In this document: positions 23,255-34,751 of the stretch, one piece after another
Position numbering within the stretch: position 1 is the first letter of the stretch
Layout: every line of letters begins with the position of its first letter
NCBI GenBank assembly: GCA_004380135.1
Contig: QXCR01000078.1
Span: forward strand, 79,088-143,087
Direction of reading: 5' to 3'
Source of the DNA: Stemphylium vesicarium
Taxonomy: Eukaryota > Ascomycota > Dothideomycetes > Pleosporales > Pleosporaceae
Length of the DNA stretch: 64,000 bases
Notes under the pieces: generated by a model
The model's database searches: none
What the model saw: only the letters and a program-made list of their open reading frames with translations
What the model was told of the DNA's origin: nothing
Position numbers and translations under genes: made by a program

Positions 23255-26200
23255 TTAAACCTTGACATCCTCATCTTCATCCTCCTCCTCCCCATCAACC
23301 TCCCCAACTTCCTCAGGAAGCAGCACATTCTCCGGCCGATCATCCACCTCCTCCTCGTCCCCCTCCACCCCACCATCCTTTATCATCTCCACTTCCCTAC
23401 TCCTCGTCGGCAGCACCCCGCCATTCGCCTTGAGCGCCTCGACCTTGGCCTTACTCATCTCAAACACATACCTACCCAGATGCTCCAGATCCTGCATCTG
23501 CGCCTGGCCAGTCACCTCCTTCATCTCCTCACCCGGCGGCGCAACAGTGCGGGAGGTCTCAGCGAACATCTCATCGGTGACGAGCTCGAGCTTGTCGGGG
23601 CGCTGGAAGAGGACATCGAAAGCTGGTTTGAGCTCGAAGACGGACTCGAAGACGGAGCGGCGGCCGAGAATGTACAAGCCCAGGCGGGCGCGCGATAGGG
23701 CGACGGTGAGGCGGCGGATGCTGCGGAGGTAGCCGATTGAGCGGGTGCGGACGAGGGAGAGGATGATGTCTAGAACGCGTATTGTTAGAGTCTTTGTGTT
23801 GTAGGAAGACAGGAAGAGGGGGGGGGGGGGGACTTACAATCATTCTGCTCGCCCTGGTATTTATCCACAGTAGCTACATGTTTCGGCCGCCCAAACAGCG
23901 GATTGTTCTTACACTTGTGCCCCAGCACATCGTTGATCAGACTCTTCTGGCCCGCGTACGTGGTCAGGATGGTGATTTTGCTCGCGGGGTAGCCTAGCAG
24001 ACGCATGTACATGAAGAGCGCGACTGCGTATTCGGCTTCGCCTAGGTTGATCATCCAGTGCGGCGTGGGTTGGTCTTCGCCTTTGCCCTTGTAGTCTTGC
24101 ACGTCGATGAATTGGTACTCGTGCTTGAAGCCCGCGTTTGCGATTTGGAATTCGGGGTTTGAGAGTACGGAGGGCAGGTTGGAGAGGGAGGGGTAGCGCC
24201 ATTTGTAGAGTTCGGCGATGGAGGGGCGCGCGCGGCCTTGCTGGTCGAGCATGATTGTCGGTACACCCAGACGCACGAGGCGTTGGAAGAGGGATTGCTC
24301 GAGGTTGGCGTATTGGCGGAAGGCTAGGTTTTGGATCACGGGTGAGTTTTGGAGGTGGTCGCCGCAGAGGACGATGCGTTGTAAGGGCAGTTCGCCGTTT
24401 TGGGGGTTCTGCAGCGCGAGAGGGATGAAGTTTTCAATCTCGGTGATTTGGGCGGCTTCTTCCATGATGACGTTGTCGTAGTGGAATCCTAGCGATGCGA
24501 TTTCTTGTCTTCGCATGGCGGCGTGTGTCGATGTCATGGCGATGATGCGGGCTTCCTTCACCAGCAGGTAGTTTGCCTTATCCCGCGGGTTCCGCAGAAT
24601 CTCAAATGGACGAATGTCCTCGAGCTCAGTGAAGATCTTCTCAACATGGCGGTAGCAGCCTTGCGCAATGTCGAGAATCTGTTCGCGGTCTGCCGCTGGA
24701 GGGAACAGAGGCTGCGGTGCGTTGGAGAAGTAGTCTCTGAATGGGAACTCAGATATGATCTGATCAACACTGGTATCTTCAGATGAAATGCTATCCCAGT
24801 ATTGTGTCCATGCCGGCTTCACATAGACAAGATTGAAGTAATCTGCAGTCTCGCATGAGCTTCCGTGGGCACCCGGCGCACCAAAGTTCTTCGCGAGACG
24901 ATCGACTTCAGACAAATAGTATTGTCCTCTCTCGAGGAACGACTCTACTCTGCCGTGCTTGCTGTAGCTCACATCCGTATCAAGGTCCTCCTCACCATGA
25001 CCTAACCGCAAAAGATGACGCTCGTCAATGTCCAGTGCAACAATCTTCTGGAACAGCTGATTGAGTGCTTGATTGCTGTGCGCAATGAGCAAAGTCCGTT
25101 GGTCCGGGAAGTTGTGGTATAGATTAGATATAATTTGGGTCGCGACGTCCGTCTTGCCGGTACCGGGAGGTCCGAGCACGACCGTCAGGCCAGGCTGGGT
25201 TCCAGAAGTGATGGCGTTAACTTGAGCAGGCGTAAATCGGACTGCATTAAGCTTGGGCGCGTCTGCAGGGTAGGGGCCCATATTCGGTGGTTTATACGAG
25301 GATACGTGGAGCGACTCCTGCACAGGTGGTGCAACCTCAGCCTGGTCGCGACGCCGCTTTTTCGACGCTCGTGGTGGTGCAATCTCTGGTTCAGCTACGA
25401 CAGGGAACTCCACAACGTATGGAGGGCCAAACGATGTCTGTGCTTCCTCCTGGGGTTCGATGGATTTGCCGGGTAAAGACTCGATCAGGTGCTGCCAGTC
25501 CAAAAAGGTATCGCGGAAGTCTATCTTGTTCAGTCGGTTAGGGAGTCGCTTGTAGGTCGCAGATGCAGGATCCCCGTATCCTAAGAAGACTTCTTGAAGC
25601 CAAGACGGTGCTGGGATGTCCGAAAGTGTCAGGCGCTTGATGGAATCAAGGATTGGCAGGAAGTTGTTCTCCCGCCCTCTCCGACGTACGATGAGGTTGA
25701 TGTGCTCGTAAACGTTGGCTCTTCCCTCGGCAGTCTGATCCATGTCGGCCTTGTATTGCTTCGCATCGATGTTGACAAGGAGCCGCCGCTGTCGTACCCT
25801 TGGCCCAAAGCCGTCGTCGCGGGTCTGGTCTCGCAAGGGTCGCCCCTTGTCATCCAGAACCTGGACTACCTGTGCACACCTCATCCGATGTAAACCGAGG
25901 TCTTCTCCCGTGGTGGCATCGGCGTGATGGCCATTTCGCATTGGTACGTCATCCTTGCCCTCAACCGCAAGGAGAAAGACCACATCGTCCGTGCGGAGAT
26001 GTTCCCAGTCTCGTCGAACTGGGGTCTGGAGGCGACTGACATCGAGTATAATTTCTGCCCTAACATATGCGGGGTGCTCCTCTCCAACCTTTGACGGTGC
26101 GACGTCGACGATAGCAGGCTTCATGATGGGTAAGGACATCTTGGATACGCCACCAAACTTTGTGTTGACACCTTTGCCTTTAGGTTTCACGCGCTTCACC

Positions 26201-27782
26201 ACGTCCTCCATATCCTTTCGAATACCATAGAACGACTCGGCGCGGTACAGAATGAAGGATCTCCACAAGAAGTCACCCATGGTCAAGTACTGAAGGTTCA
26301 GCTTCGGGATGGCAAGCGGCCTGGATCCATCGTAGGATTCGTTTCGCAGGAATGTAGTTTCGTAGAGAACCTTTTCTGTGGGTAGAGTTGGCATGTCGCG
26401 GACGGTATCTTTGAAAGTAGGTCGTTGTTCGACAAGCGAAGTCAGGGTCTCCATATAAAAGGCACGATCGCGCACCAGGTAGGTGTTGGTTGGGTATTCT
26501 GTTCGTAGGCCCATGAGGGAACAGAGCTCGACAAGCTCATTGTCGCCCAGTGTGCGCAAATGGCCATCCAGCTCTTCCCTGTTTCCAATGCTGTTGTAGT
26601 TTGCCAGGGCCATGAGCTGGAGCTTCTCCTGGAATGCAGCATAGCCTGTCCGTTGCAGCTTGGACAGGAGGTCGTAGTGCTGTTGGTCGTACTCCAGTTT
26701 CGATAGTTGTCTGCCGGTCTGATCTTCGATGGGAAAGTTGGTGAAGTGGCTCAGTAGGTCAAAGAGGTCTCGGAAAAGGCCATTGTCCTCGTCAGCATAC
26801 ATGGGCGACAAACGGATGGCAGGAAGCATGTTCAGGTCCCTGAGCAGAGTATTGACATATCTCCTCGTTGGCAGCTGACTCTGCAAATCCACCAGGAACT
26901 CCATGAAACGCTCGCAGTAGGCCATGTTATCCCTAATCTCTTCCCTGCTGCTGATGTTGTATAGACGGTCGATGAAGTCCAGGAGTAGTGTGTAGATCCA
27001 CGATCGCTCGAACCGTAATCTAGCCTGCAGCGCATCATCTCCAGCATCGAAGCGCTTGGAAGCAGCTCTCCACGCTTTGCGCAACATGCTGTGTTCCTCA
27101 AAGTACTGCTCGCGCACAGCCTCGGAATGTAGATTCTGCCATATCGATATGCCGACCAGGGGCGCGCACTCTTTTCGCACCAGACCGCTGTCTAGTGATT
27201 GGAAAGCGCCTATGACGAAGGAGATGAGCTGCGTCCGTATCTTGCTCGGTTGCGATGGGTCCACAGTCATGGACAGTATGCGGCGGAAAAAGGACGAGAA
27301 TTCGGCGGGCTTGCTTGCAAAGTGATCTGGGACATGTCAGCATATTCCTCCCGTCAAGTGCAACAGCGCGACATACCCCAACATGCCAAGTTCTCCCTCC
27401 TCTTGACATTAACCATGAGCGCCAGTAGCAGATGGTGGTAGTTGGACGCATCCTCGGTGAATCCAGGCCACAGGTATCTCTCCAACAGCTGCAGATTCTC
27501 CAGTATCAAGAGCGACGAGTATGCAAAATCGACGCTCTCGAGTTCGTCCCATAGCTCCTTCTTGATGACGTCGGGTCGCACTTTGGGCGTCTTCTTCGCG
27601 GCCAGCCAATTCTTCCTCGCTACCTGCGCGAAATGGTTCTCGCCGTGCAAGTCGGCGACGGTAGGGCGGGTGTGCGAGTTGGACGAGTCGGGCGCATGCG
27701 CAGCGGACGCGCCGTCGGCTGCACTGGACAGGGTCAAGCCGGTTGGCTTGACGTCCTCCATATCGTCGACCTTCATAGCCAT
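23255..27782 (-). CDS. Intron-binding spliceosomal helicase Aquarius / Cwf11
   Basis: SF1 RNA helicase of the intron-binding complex, contacting the intron upstream of the branch site. Exons 27782..27377, 27326..23838 and 23769..23255 with introns of 50 and 68 bp; 1469 residues, close to the size of animal Aquarius. The first half is the ARM-repeat/stalk region. Walker A GPPGTGKTDVA lies near residue 854, the motif II equivalent MEEAAQ near 1085, and YQGEQNDYIILSLVRTRSIG plus LTVALSRARLGLY are motifs V-VI, joined across intron 2. An acidic C-terminal tail ends the protein. I chose MAMKVDD as start; the frame stays open further upstream without an ATG. Intron 2 carries a C14 tract beside its donor. 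Confidence 0.94.
23818..23831 (-). repeat. Intronic C14 homopolymer (sense strand)
   Basis: G14 on the plus strand, lying directly after the GTAAGT donor of Aquarius intron 2 (23770..23837), so a poly-C run in the pre-mRNA. Confidence 0.95.
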
Positions 27783-28027
27783 GTTCGCGATGGGTGGTGT
27801 TGTTCGGCGCACGAGAGGGACTGCGCGTGCATTGTTGACGCACAAGAGTTTCCCGGGGCACGGTCGATGGAACCGGGTGACGCGCCAAGAAATAAAGTTT
27901 CTGGAGTGATGGCGTTGCGGAAGCTCTAGGGCTTAGTCCCGGCCCGCAGTGTGCCAAGCGCAGTTGTCGAACCTCACTCGCGAACCCACCCAGCACGCCC
28001 TCGCCAAGTAGAGACAGCAACACGACC
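27783..28027. promoter_or_regulatory. Divergent promoter, Aquarius gene / complex I subunit gene
   Basis: 245 bp between the two start codons must contain both promoters. No specific factor sites are claimed. Confidence 0.5.
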
Positions 28028-28775
28028 ATGTCTTCCGCAGACTCTGCAGTCAGGCACCAGGCCATTGTGCCCGACAAGGTCCCCACTGGAGAGTACCCTG
28101 TGAGTCAATTGCGCCTGGAGGTGCCGTGCAATGGGCGGTAGTGACTAACGCCTGGCAGCTCATCGACAATGACCCGTACGCCTCACGATCCCTCTGCGGC
28201 CGAATGCGAAGACTGACACTAGGCAAAGACACTTTTCGCGAGTAATGCGGTATTCCCGCCCCTCGGACTGGGCGTACGGTGCCGCCCTGGGTGGCTTGAG
28301 CCCCGGATTGATGCTCTACTGGGAGAAGATATCGCCCTCCATGGTCGGCAAGGGCGGTTTCGCCCCCATCATGCGCCTGTCCGGTGCGGTTGGTGTTGCC
28401 GGATGCTTCATGTTTGCCTACTCAAGGTCATGCAGTACGTCAGACACCGGGACTTGACATAAGCCCCCCCCCCCACGCTAACACGCTATAGTGCGCTTCT
28501 ACGGTGCGCGCGAGAACCGTCGCGAGATCGAAATGGATATGCGGGAGATGGTCGACAAGGTCAAGAAGGGCGAGCCGCTGTACGGAAAGTCCGAGATGAC
28601 CGAGTACATGCAGGGTGTTGCACACAGAAACTCCCGTTTCGCTGCTACCTTTGCCCACGTCATCCCATGGCCGAACCTTGTCAACCACCCCTACCATGGT
28701 GTTGACACTGCCAAGTACTACCGCCAGGCTGAGTTGGAGCTGGAGCAGGAGAGGCTCGCCAGGGAGGGTCGGTAA
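28028..28775 (+). CDS. NADH:ubiquinone oxidoreductase 20.9/21-kDa subunit (fungal complex I, NUXM type)
   Basis: Accessory subunit of mitochondrial complex I found in fungi. Exons 28028..28099, 28159..28175, 28229..28434 and 28492..28775; introns of 59, 53 and 57 bp; 192 residues. Recognised from LIDNDPHFSRVMRYSRPSDW at the N-terminal side, a hydrophobic stretch around GLSPGLMLYWEKI and AVGVAGCFMFAYSRS, and the C-terminal block GEPLYGKSEMTEYMQGVAHR with VNHPYHGVDTAKYY. Two transmembrane segments are likely. The second exon is only 17 bp. Intron 3 holds a C11 run just before a CGCTAAC branch site. The gene is divergent from the Aquarius gene. Confidence 0.92.
28464..28474 (+). repeat. Intronic C11 homopolymer (sense strand)
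   Basis: Eleven C in intron 3 (28435..28491) of the complex I subunit gene, three bases before the branch-like CTAAC and 17 bp from the acceptor. Confidence 0.95.
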
Positions 28776-28903
28776 AGTCGAAGCTGAGGGAAGGAAGTAG
28801 TTTCTTAGTCACAATGACTGTATATAAGTTCAAAGAAGTCAAGTCAGCACGCATCAACATGTTACATTCGATAATACGTGACACCCGCTATCATATTGCG
28901 TCT

Positions 28904-30452
28904 CTAATTAATAGCCAACCCCTCCAGGACCGCATCCTTGCCAAACTCCTCCATCTTCCACCGACTAATCCAATCATCCCGATTCACATACCCCCCACAA
29001 ATCCTCCTCTTTCCCGTAAAACTGCTCCGTCCGTGCAGTACCCTCCAATTATCAAAGATGAGCACTTTACCCGGCACCAACTGCTCCCAATACTCATTCT
29101 CCTTCTTCTTCAACAGCGCATCAAACTTCCTCGCAGCATCATACCACGTCTCCACCTGATCAATCGGCAGCTCAATCGACGCGCGATCCGACGAGTTCCA
29201 GCGCACACGGAGCAAATCGCCAGTGGCGAGGTCGTGTTCCAGAACGGGGAAGCCGCGGTAAGGTTGGATAGAGATACCATCGTTGCCCGAAGCATGACCG
29301 TGGACATGAACCGTGGAGAGAATCTCATACGCCTTCTTATCCGTCTGTAGTAGTTCGTCGGCGACCTTGAATCCATCGACCAGCAGACTAGCCCCACCGT
29401 CACCATCCGTATGCGAGAGCAAATGAAAAGCCTGGAGCCCCGCGGGGTCAGAAAAGTACGTAGTATCCGTGTGGGCTTCGAGAGCGATATTAGTGTAGGC
29501 CGTATCCTTGCTCGCCAGATCAGCGGTGAAATCATAGAAGCCGCCATAATGCGTCTCTCTGATAAATGCGATACGCTCCAGCAACTTCTTTGTGTCCGAG
29601 GGGTCGTTGAATGGCGTGCCGTTTACGTAGCAGAACCCATATTTGCGCAGTTGTCGCAAGAGACCTAGGATGCTATCGCTCTTTATGGCACGGTATGGCA
29701 CTGTTGGTGGGTCTGATGATATGGCTGCGTCCCAGAGCGATACAGCGCTTAGACCTTGACGCTGGATCGCTTTGTCTTCTTCGGGTTGGACGGTCTGTTG
29801 GAGGAGAGAGATGGGGTACGTGCTTGTGTGGCCGTCGCTCCATTCAAGCCTCAGAACTGCATTCTTGCTACCTTCGCCTGAGAAGGAGTGCGATTTGATG
29901 GCAATGTCCCGTGGGAGAGAGAATGTATCCAGCAGTCGTTGTTTGGTTGCATTGTGCATACAACTCGCGCATTGGCAATTGTCCCTGAGCCATATGTTCG
30001 GGATGCGTACCCCGTCGACCGTGACCTTGTCGTCGTCGGCTTTCACAATAGGGTTCTTACTCGAACCGACTTTCCTGTTAGATGTGCGCACGTTGTATGG
30101 CCCTTTCATTACGTGCTTGAGCCGCCGGTGTTGACCGTAAAGCACTGTGAGCTCGCGTTGCGCATCTCGTAAGAATTTGCTTGATGCTTTGACTTTTTTC
30201 ACTTTTTCTTTACCAAGATAGCGATCAAGCAGCTTGGTTTCCGGGAATGGGTTGCTCGGCTCAGACGCATCATAGGCTTTTGCATGCTGTGGCAAGTAGC
30301 TGAAGTTACGAAAATTCTAGGAGCATTATCAATGCTGTCATCTGCTCACAAGATGGGTGTGCACATACTTGAGAATGTGTTACCAGTGGCGATGTGCACG
30401 TCGCGACTTGACGCGTGCTTACTGCATTCCGCGATGCTCTTGCGGCTAGCAT
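28904..30452 (-). CDS. Carnitine-pathway 2-oxoglutarate dioxygenase, trimethyllysine dioxygenase-like
   Basis: Fe(II)/2-oxoglutarate hydroxylase of the TauD/TfdA fold acting in carnitine synthesis. Exons 30452..30369 and 30316..28904, one 52-bp intron; 498 residues. The N-terminus (MLAARASRNAVSTRQVA) resembles a mitochondrial presequence. A Cys-rich N-terminal domain (NCQCASCMHNATKQR) is the zinc-binding part shared by trimethyllysine and gamma-butyrobetaine dioxygenases. The iron site is visible: HTD in LEAHTDTTYFSDPAG and the distal histidine in WRVLHGRSSF, followed by RRICGGYVNRDDW with the oxoglutarate-binding arginine. The DPAGLQAFHLLSHTDGDGG stretch favours trimethyllysine dioxygenase over butyrobetaine dioxygenase, but the split is not certain. 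Confidence 0.88.
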
Positions 30453-30700
30453 TGTAAGGAACAGCTTGATCCAGTAGTAGTGCAGGAACAAAAAGCAAAG
30501 AAGAAACACTAGCTAGACTAGAACTTGGATAGGTTGTCTGTCATGTATGACTGCGTTCTTGGTTGGTAATGCGGGTCAGTAAGCTCGGATCTCGGGCCAC
30601 CAACACCAGCAAATGCATGTTCTCTCGACCGCCAAAAATATGCCTCGGGTCTGCAGACAAATTGCCGTCGATGCAAAAAAGAAGTCAAAAGCAAAAAGAG

Positions 30701-30772
30701 CGACACCTGTGGGACTCGAACCCACAATCTTTGCCACCGGAAAGCAACGCCTTACCATTAGGCCAAGGTGCC
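30701..30772 (-). tRNA. tRNA-Arg (anticodon CCG)
   Basis: A 72-nt cloverleaf with no intron. The acceptor GGCACCT pairs with AGGTGTC (one G-T), then a 3-bp D stem, anticodon stem TTGCT/GGCAA with loop TTCCGGT (anticodon CCG, reading CGG), and T arm GTGGG-TTCGAGT-CCCAC. The discriminator base is G. A T5 run directly downstream (sense strand) fits a Pol III terminator. A decayed copy lies about 700 bp away in the opposite orientation. Confidence 0.95.
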
Positions 30773-30952
30773 AGTTAATCTATTCTGAAGAACTGGATAA
30801 GAACTTTTCAAATTGCAAATAAGATATCCTGATAAAATGTTCTTATGTGTCCGTGCAGCACTGGCTTCTAGCGCCTGCCGCGATCGGATCCAACAAAGCA
30901 TGGAGACTCCATCGTCTTAATGCGAGCGCACTAACATGATTGGGAGTGTGTG
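30773..30952. other. Intergenic
   Basis: Upstream flank of the tRNA gene; nothing further recognised. Confidence 0.4.
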
Positions 30953-31282
30953 ATGATCTTCCGGCAACATCCTGTTCCGCTTTGTTCCGTCTATTACGAC
31001 GACTGCGAGCCGCTCACGGTTGCGCTAGAGGCAGCCAAACCTTACTGCGACGGTTTGACTGTGTGGGAAGAGATGATAATCAAGCTGCAAGAGATGCAAA
31101 CCGCCAGCGACGTAATGGAAGCAGTCAAGATACCCACTGGGTACTCCGCGAGAGACGGCACCAAGTACAAGGCACTTGCATCACCGTACCAGGCACAAGA
31201 ACTGATCGATAAGATGGAAAAGCAGTTGGCAGGCTGTAGATTTATGTACAGACTCACTCGCGGGAGAGAAATTCAATGGTGA
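30953..31282 (+). CDS. Small hypothetical protein
   Basis: A 109-codon open frame from ATGATCTTCCGG. No family recognised. Unlike most short frames here it reads like a real protein: an amphipathic, charged run (VWEEMIIKLQEMQTASDVME), then YQAQELIDKMEKQLAGCRF, and codons ending mostly in G or C. No signal peptide or membrane segment. It stands alone between the tRNA gene and its decayed copy. Could be chance. Confidence 0.35.
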   Translation: MIFRQHPVPLCSVYYDDCEPLTVALEAAKPYCDGLTVWEEMIIKLQEMQTASDVMEAVKIPTGYSARDGTKYKALASPYQAQELIDKMEKQLAGCRFMYRLTRGREIQW

Positions 31283-31436
31283 AGAAGGAAGGGCGCTAGA
31301 AAGGTGAGGAAAGCGGCAGTACGTTTCCTTGCCCACGAACATTCAGTGGATTGTCGTGCCTAGAAATTGTGTCTAAGATCCTGGGTAGAGCAACTTTGCA
31401 ACTCGCCACTGCCGTTGCATGGAAACAGATCAACTG

Positions 31437-31510
31437 GGCACCTTGATCTAATGGTAAGGCGCCACTTTCCGGTGATAACTTGGCAAACTGTACTGGGTTG
31501 TGAAATCTGT
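31437..31510 (+). pseudogene. Decayed tRNA-Arg(CCG) copy
   Basis: The first 42 bases match the intact tRNA-Arg at 30701..30772 except at seven positions, all transitions (two in the D stem region, three and two in the halves of the anticodon stem). The anticodon CCG and the D loop are kept, but the anticodon stem no longer pairs and no T arm can be formed downstream. Not a functional tRNA. Confidence 0.75.
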
Positions 31511-32087
31511 CGCTGCGGTGTTGAAGTCATTGAAAGAAGAAGGATAAGTATAGGGCTGGAAAGGGTGTTAGACTCGCGGGAAAAAAGTCCTCGTGAAGCA
31601 GGCTCTACAGCTATATCAAAATGTACAAGCTGTCACGATGCAACACTTCGACAGCAGCTGCCCCACAGCGACGACTTGTCGTAGTGGTACCCTACACATG
31701 TCATCCTCGGACGTTCCTTTCTACGATAGAGCTTAGAAACAGCAAAACTATGAACTGTGGGTGACAAATAAAACGAACCGCAAATGTCAATTTAGTTGTT
31801 ATTTACTCGAATACCACAAGGTGATGAACATTGGACCGTCGACTTCACTTTGGAACGCGACTGATCGGCGCTCTAGGTGCGGCAGGCGCCAAGAGTCGGA
31901 GCGGAGCTAAGTAATCGCGGGAGCTCTGTGCACCTTCGTAATCCATAGCTGCCTCCAAACATAGCCGCATCATCGCTGCGCTACCACCAACCTCTCACCT
32001 GCGGACATCACTCACGGTCGCCGCTACATACGTCCCCTCACTTTATCAACTGTTCGCCACAAATCGTTACATCTCCACACCGCCACC
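31511..32087. other. RPT5 upstream region
   Basis: About 580 bp. I looked for the proteasome control element GGTGGCAAA known from yeast proteasome genes and did not see it here. No gene recognised. Confidence 0.45.
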
Positions 32088-33600
32088 ATGTCTACACTCG
32101 AAGATCTCGATGACCTTGAGCGCCACGAGAAGGAAGAGAGAAAGGACGATGACAAGAAGGACGGCGACAAAGACGGAAAGAAGGCCGACGGCGATGCAGA
32201 CATGAACGATGCCGAGCCCGAAGAGGAGCAACTCGACGAAGAGATCCTAAACTCAAGCACACGGGACATCATCGCGCGGAGGCGGTTACTGGAGAACGAC
32301 ATGCGCATCATGAAAAGCGAGTATCAGCGACTTACACACGAAAAGGCGTCGATGAATGAGAAGATCAAGGACAACCTAGACAAGATCGAGAACAATAGGT
32401 ATGTCGTCCCTACACCTGTGGTCGGCCCCGCACACGCTCCCCGACGGCAACTCTGCGGATAGCATGCTGACAAACTAAAGGCAACTTCCCTATCTCGTCG
32501 GAAACGTCGTCGAAATTCTTGACCTAGATGTCACAGAAGAGGCGGCCGAGGAAGGTGCCAACATTGATCTAGACGCCACTCGCGTCGGCAAGTCGGCAGT
32601 CATCAAGACATCTACACGGCAGACAATATTCCTGCCCCTCATTGGTTTAGTCGACCATGAGAAGCTCAAGCCCGGCGACTTGATTGGTGTGAATAAGGAT
32701 TCATACCTCGTCCTCGATACACTGCCTGCAGAGTACGATAGCCGAGTGAAGGCCATGGAAGTCGACGAGAAGCCAACGGAGAAGTACACCGATGTCGGAG
32801 GTTTGGACAAGCAGATCGAGGAACTTGTCGAAGCCGTTGTCTGGCCGATGAAGGAGGCTGAACGTTTCAAGAAGATTGGCATCAAGGCCCCCAAGGGTAA
32901 GTACCATGCGCCTTGAACCTGCAGAATCCGCTGACACAACGCAGGTGCATTGATGTACGGTCCTCCTGGTACAGGAAAAACACTGTTAGCACGAGCCTGC
33001 GCAGCGCAAACCGACGCCACTTTCCTCAAGCTTGCCGGTCCACAACTCGTACAAATGTTCATAGGAGACGGCGCGAAGCTGGTCCGTGACTGCTTCGCTT
33101 TGGCGAAAGAGAAGGCACCCTCAATCATCTTTATCGATGAGTTGGATGCTGTTGGTACAAAGCGTTTCGACTCCGAGAAGTCAGGAGATAGGGAAGTACA
33201 ACGAACTATGTTGGAGCTCCTCAACCAGCTGGACGGTTTCGCCTCAGATGACCGCGTGAAGGTCCTAGCCGCCACGAACCGAGTCGATGTCTTGGATCCT
33301 GCTCTGCTTCGTTCTGGACGTCTTGACAGAAAGATCGAGTTCCCGCTGCCAAATGAAGAGGCTCGCGCACAGATCATGCGCATCCACTCCAGGAAAATGA
33401 CTGTAGACGATGCGGTCAACTGGCAAGAGTTGGCGCGCAGTACCGACGAGTTTGGTGGTGCTCAGCTGAAGGCCGTGTGTGTTGAGGCTGGTATGATTGC
33501 TCTCCGAACCGGCCACCAGAAGATCAGTCACGAGCATTACGTCGATGCTATTTCTGAAGTCCAGGCAAAGAAGAAGGACACAGTCAACTTCTACGCATAA
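32088..33600 (+). CDS. RPT5: 26S proteasome regulatory ATPase Rpt5
   Basis: AAA+ ATPase of the proteasome base ring. Exons 32088..32398, 32481..32896 and 32945..33600; introns of 82 and 48 bp; 460 residues. An acidic, lysine-rich N-terminus and coiled coil (residues about 60-105) are followed by the OB domain and the AAA domain: GPPGTGKT (Walker A), IIFIDELDAVGTKR (Walker B), ATNRVDVLDPALLRSGRLDR (sensor and arginine fingers). The C-terminus FYA is the hydrophobic-Tyr-X tail that docks into the 20S alpha ring and is typical of Rpt5. The two introns interrupt the coiled-coil/OB junction and the residue just before Walker A. Confidence 0.97.
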
Positions 33601-34751
33601 GGTATAATTGGAGCGCGATGGGTCAACCGCTTGCATACATGTGCTCGCATACGAGGCTTGTAATAATACTTAGACCATCATAGTACCATAGCCGAAATGA
33701 CGATCACGAACAAATATGGGATGGGTGCTTAGTCATGTGTTCCATCAGCTACATTGACATAGTAAGATTTTAACAAGAGTAAACCCGTCATACGTCCAAT
33801 TCTACAGTCCTTCTAGAGTTGGGGGCTGAGTCAGTCTCGAATCTGATAGCATGCGGCCCCAGTGCGCGCGCGGGATGGCAAATGTACACTGATGTTCCTG
33901 ACAACTGACAGCATCATCAACTGCGCCTTTATATTTTGTCTCCGCATCAGACCACGTGGCTGCTGATAACTTTCAAATGTTGTTTTTAAGATCCTCGTAA
34001 GTCTCTGGCTCCAGCAGTAGACGATAGCCCAAACGGAACACTTAGCTAATGCGATTGCGCAAAGCAAGCGACCGCCGACATCCTCCGGATCGTCAAAAGC
34101 TAGATGACCTTTGTGGTTCGCATACAAAGGAAACAAGGCCGAGAAAGTGTCGCGCTATGTCCTCGCGTTCGATGTTCAACCACGTCCCTGCATCATTCTG
34201 GCACGCCCTCCCTCGCCCGCTCTCATTGGCTACCGTCTCAACGACGAACCTTAATCGTTCAACCTCAACACCAGGCACATCACACCCACGCGCAGATATG
34301 TCTCGATATGATAGGCCAGGCTGATGCTCTAGTTCCCCATGTCCCTTTTCCAGATCTGGAGAAACTCTCGGTCCCAGCAGACCCTGCATAGCCGCCTCTA
34401 GCGGCTGGTTACGTTGGGGCAAGTTGTCGAGGCTACATGCAGTATCACAGTCAGCGTTGAGTAGAAAGTTGCCTCCACGCACGTTTTGGGGATCTTCGAA
34501 ACATGTGGCGAGCTTCATTGGCTGGTAAGGGTTGGGGACGCCAGGAGGACGACGCCTTACACAGCAGGTGGTTCGTCTACAATCATGCGGGTATGCATTG
34601 TGACGAAGCGAAGTCGGAATGATGCTTCGGAAGTCTGATCTTCATATAACCCCTCCATCGTTCGTGGCGGGGTATTTCTTTTGCTCCATTGTTTACTTCC
34701 CTTTCCTCTCTGGTCTTTACTGTTACACTGCTTCGCTGCAAACTCGCAATC
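33601..34751. other. Intergenic
   Basis: About 1.15 kb. A 141-codon open frame on the minus strand (34093..34518) has no recognised domain and is overlapped by frames on the plus strand; I do not call it. The part after 34600 should contain the BTA1 promoter. Confidence 0.45.

Noticed and set aside
31800..32087. Proteasome control element upstream of RPT5
   Set aside because: The GGTGGCAAA motif known from yeast was not found; the only similar string is inside the tRNA-Arg anticodon arm.
34093..34518. 141-codon open frame on the minus strand upstream of BTA1
   Set aside because: No recognisable family and overlapped by open frames on the other strand; might be a real small gene but not supportable.
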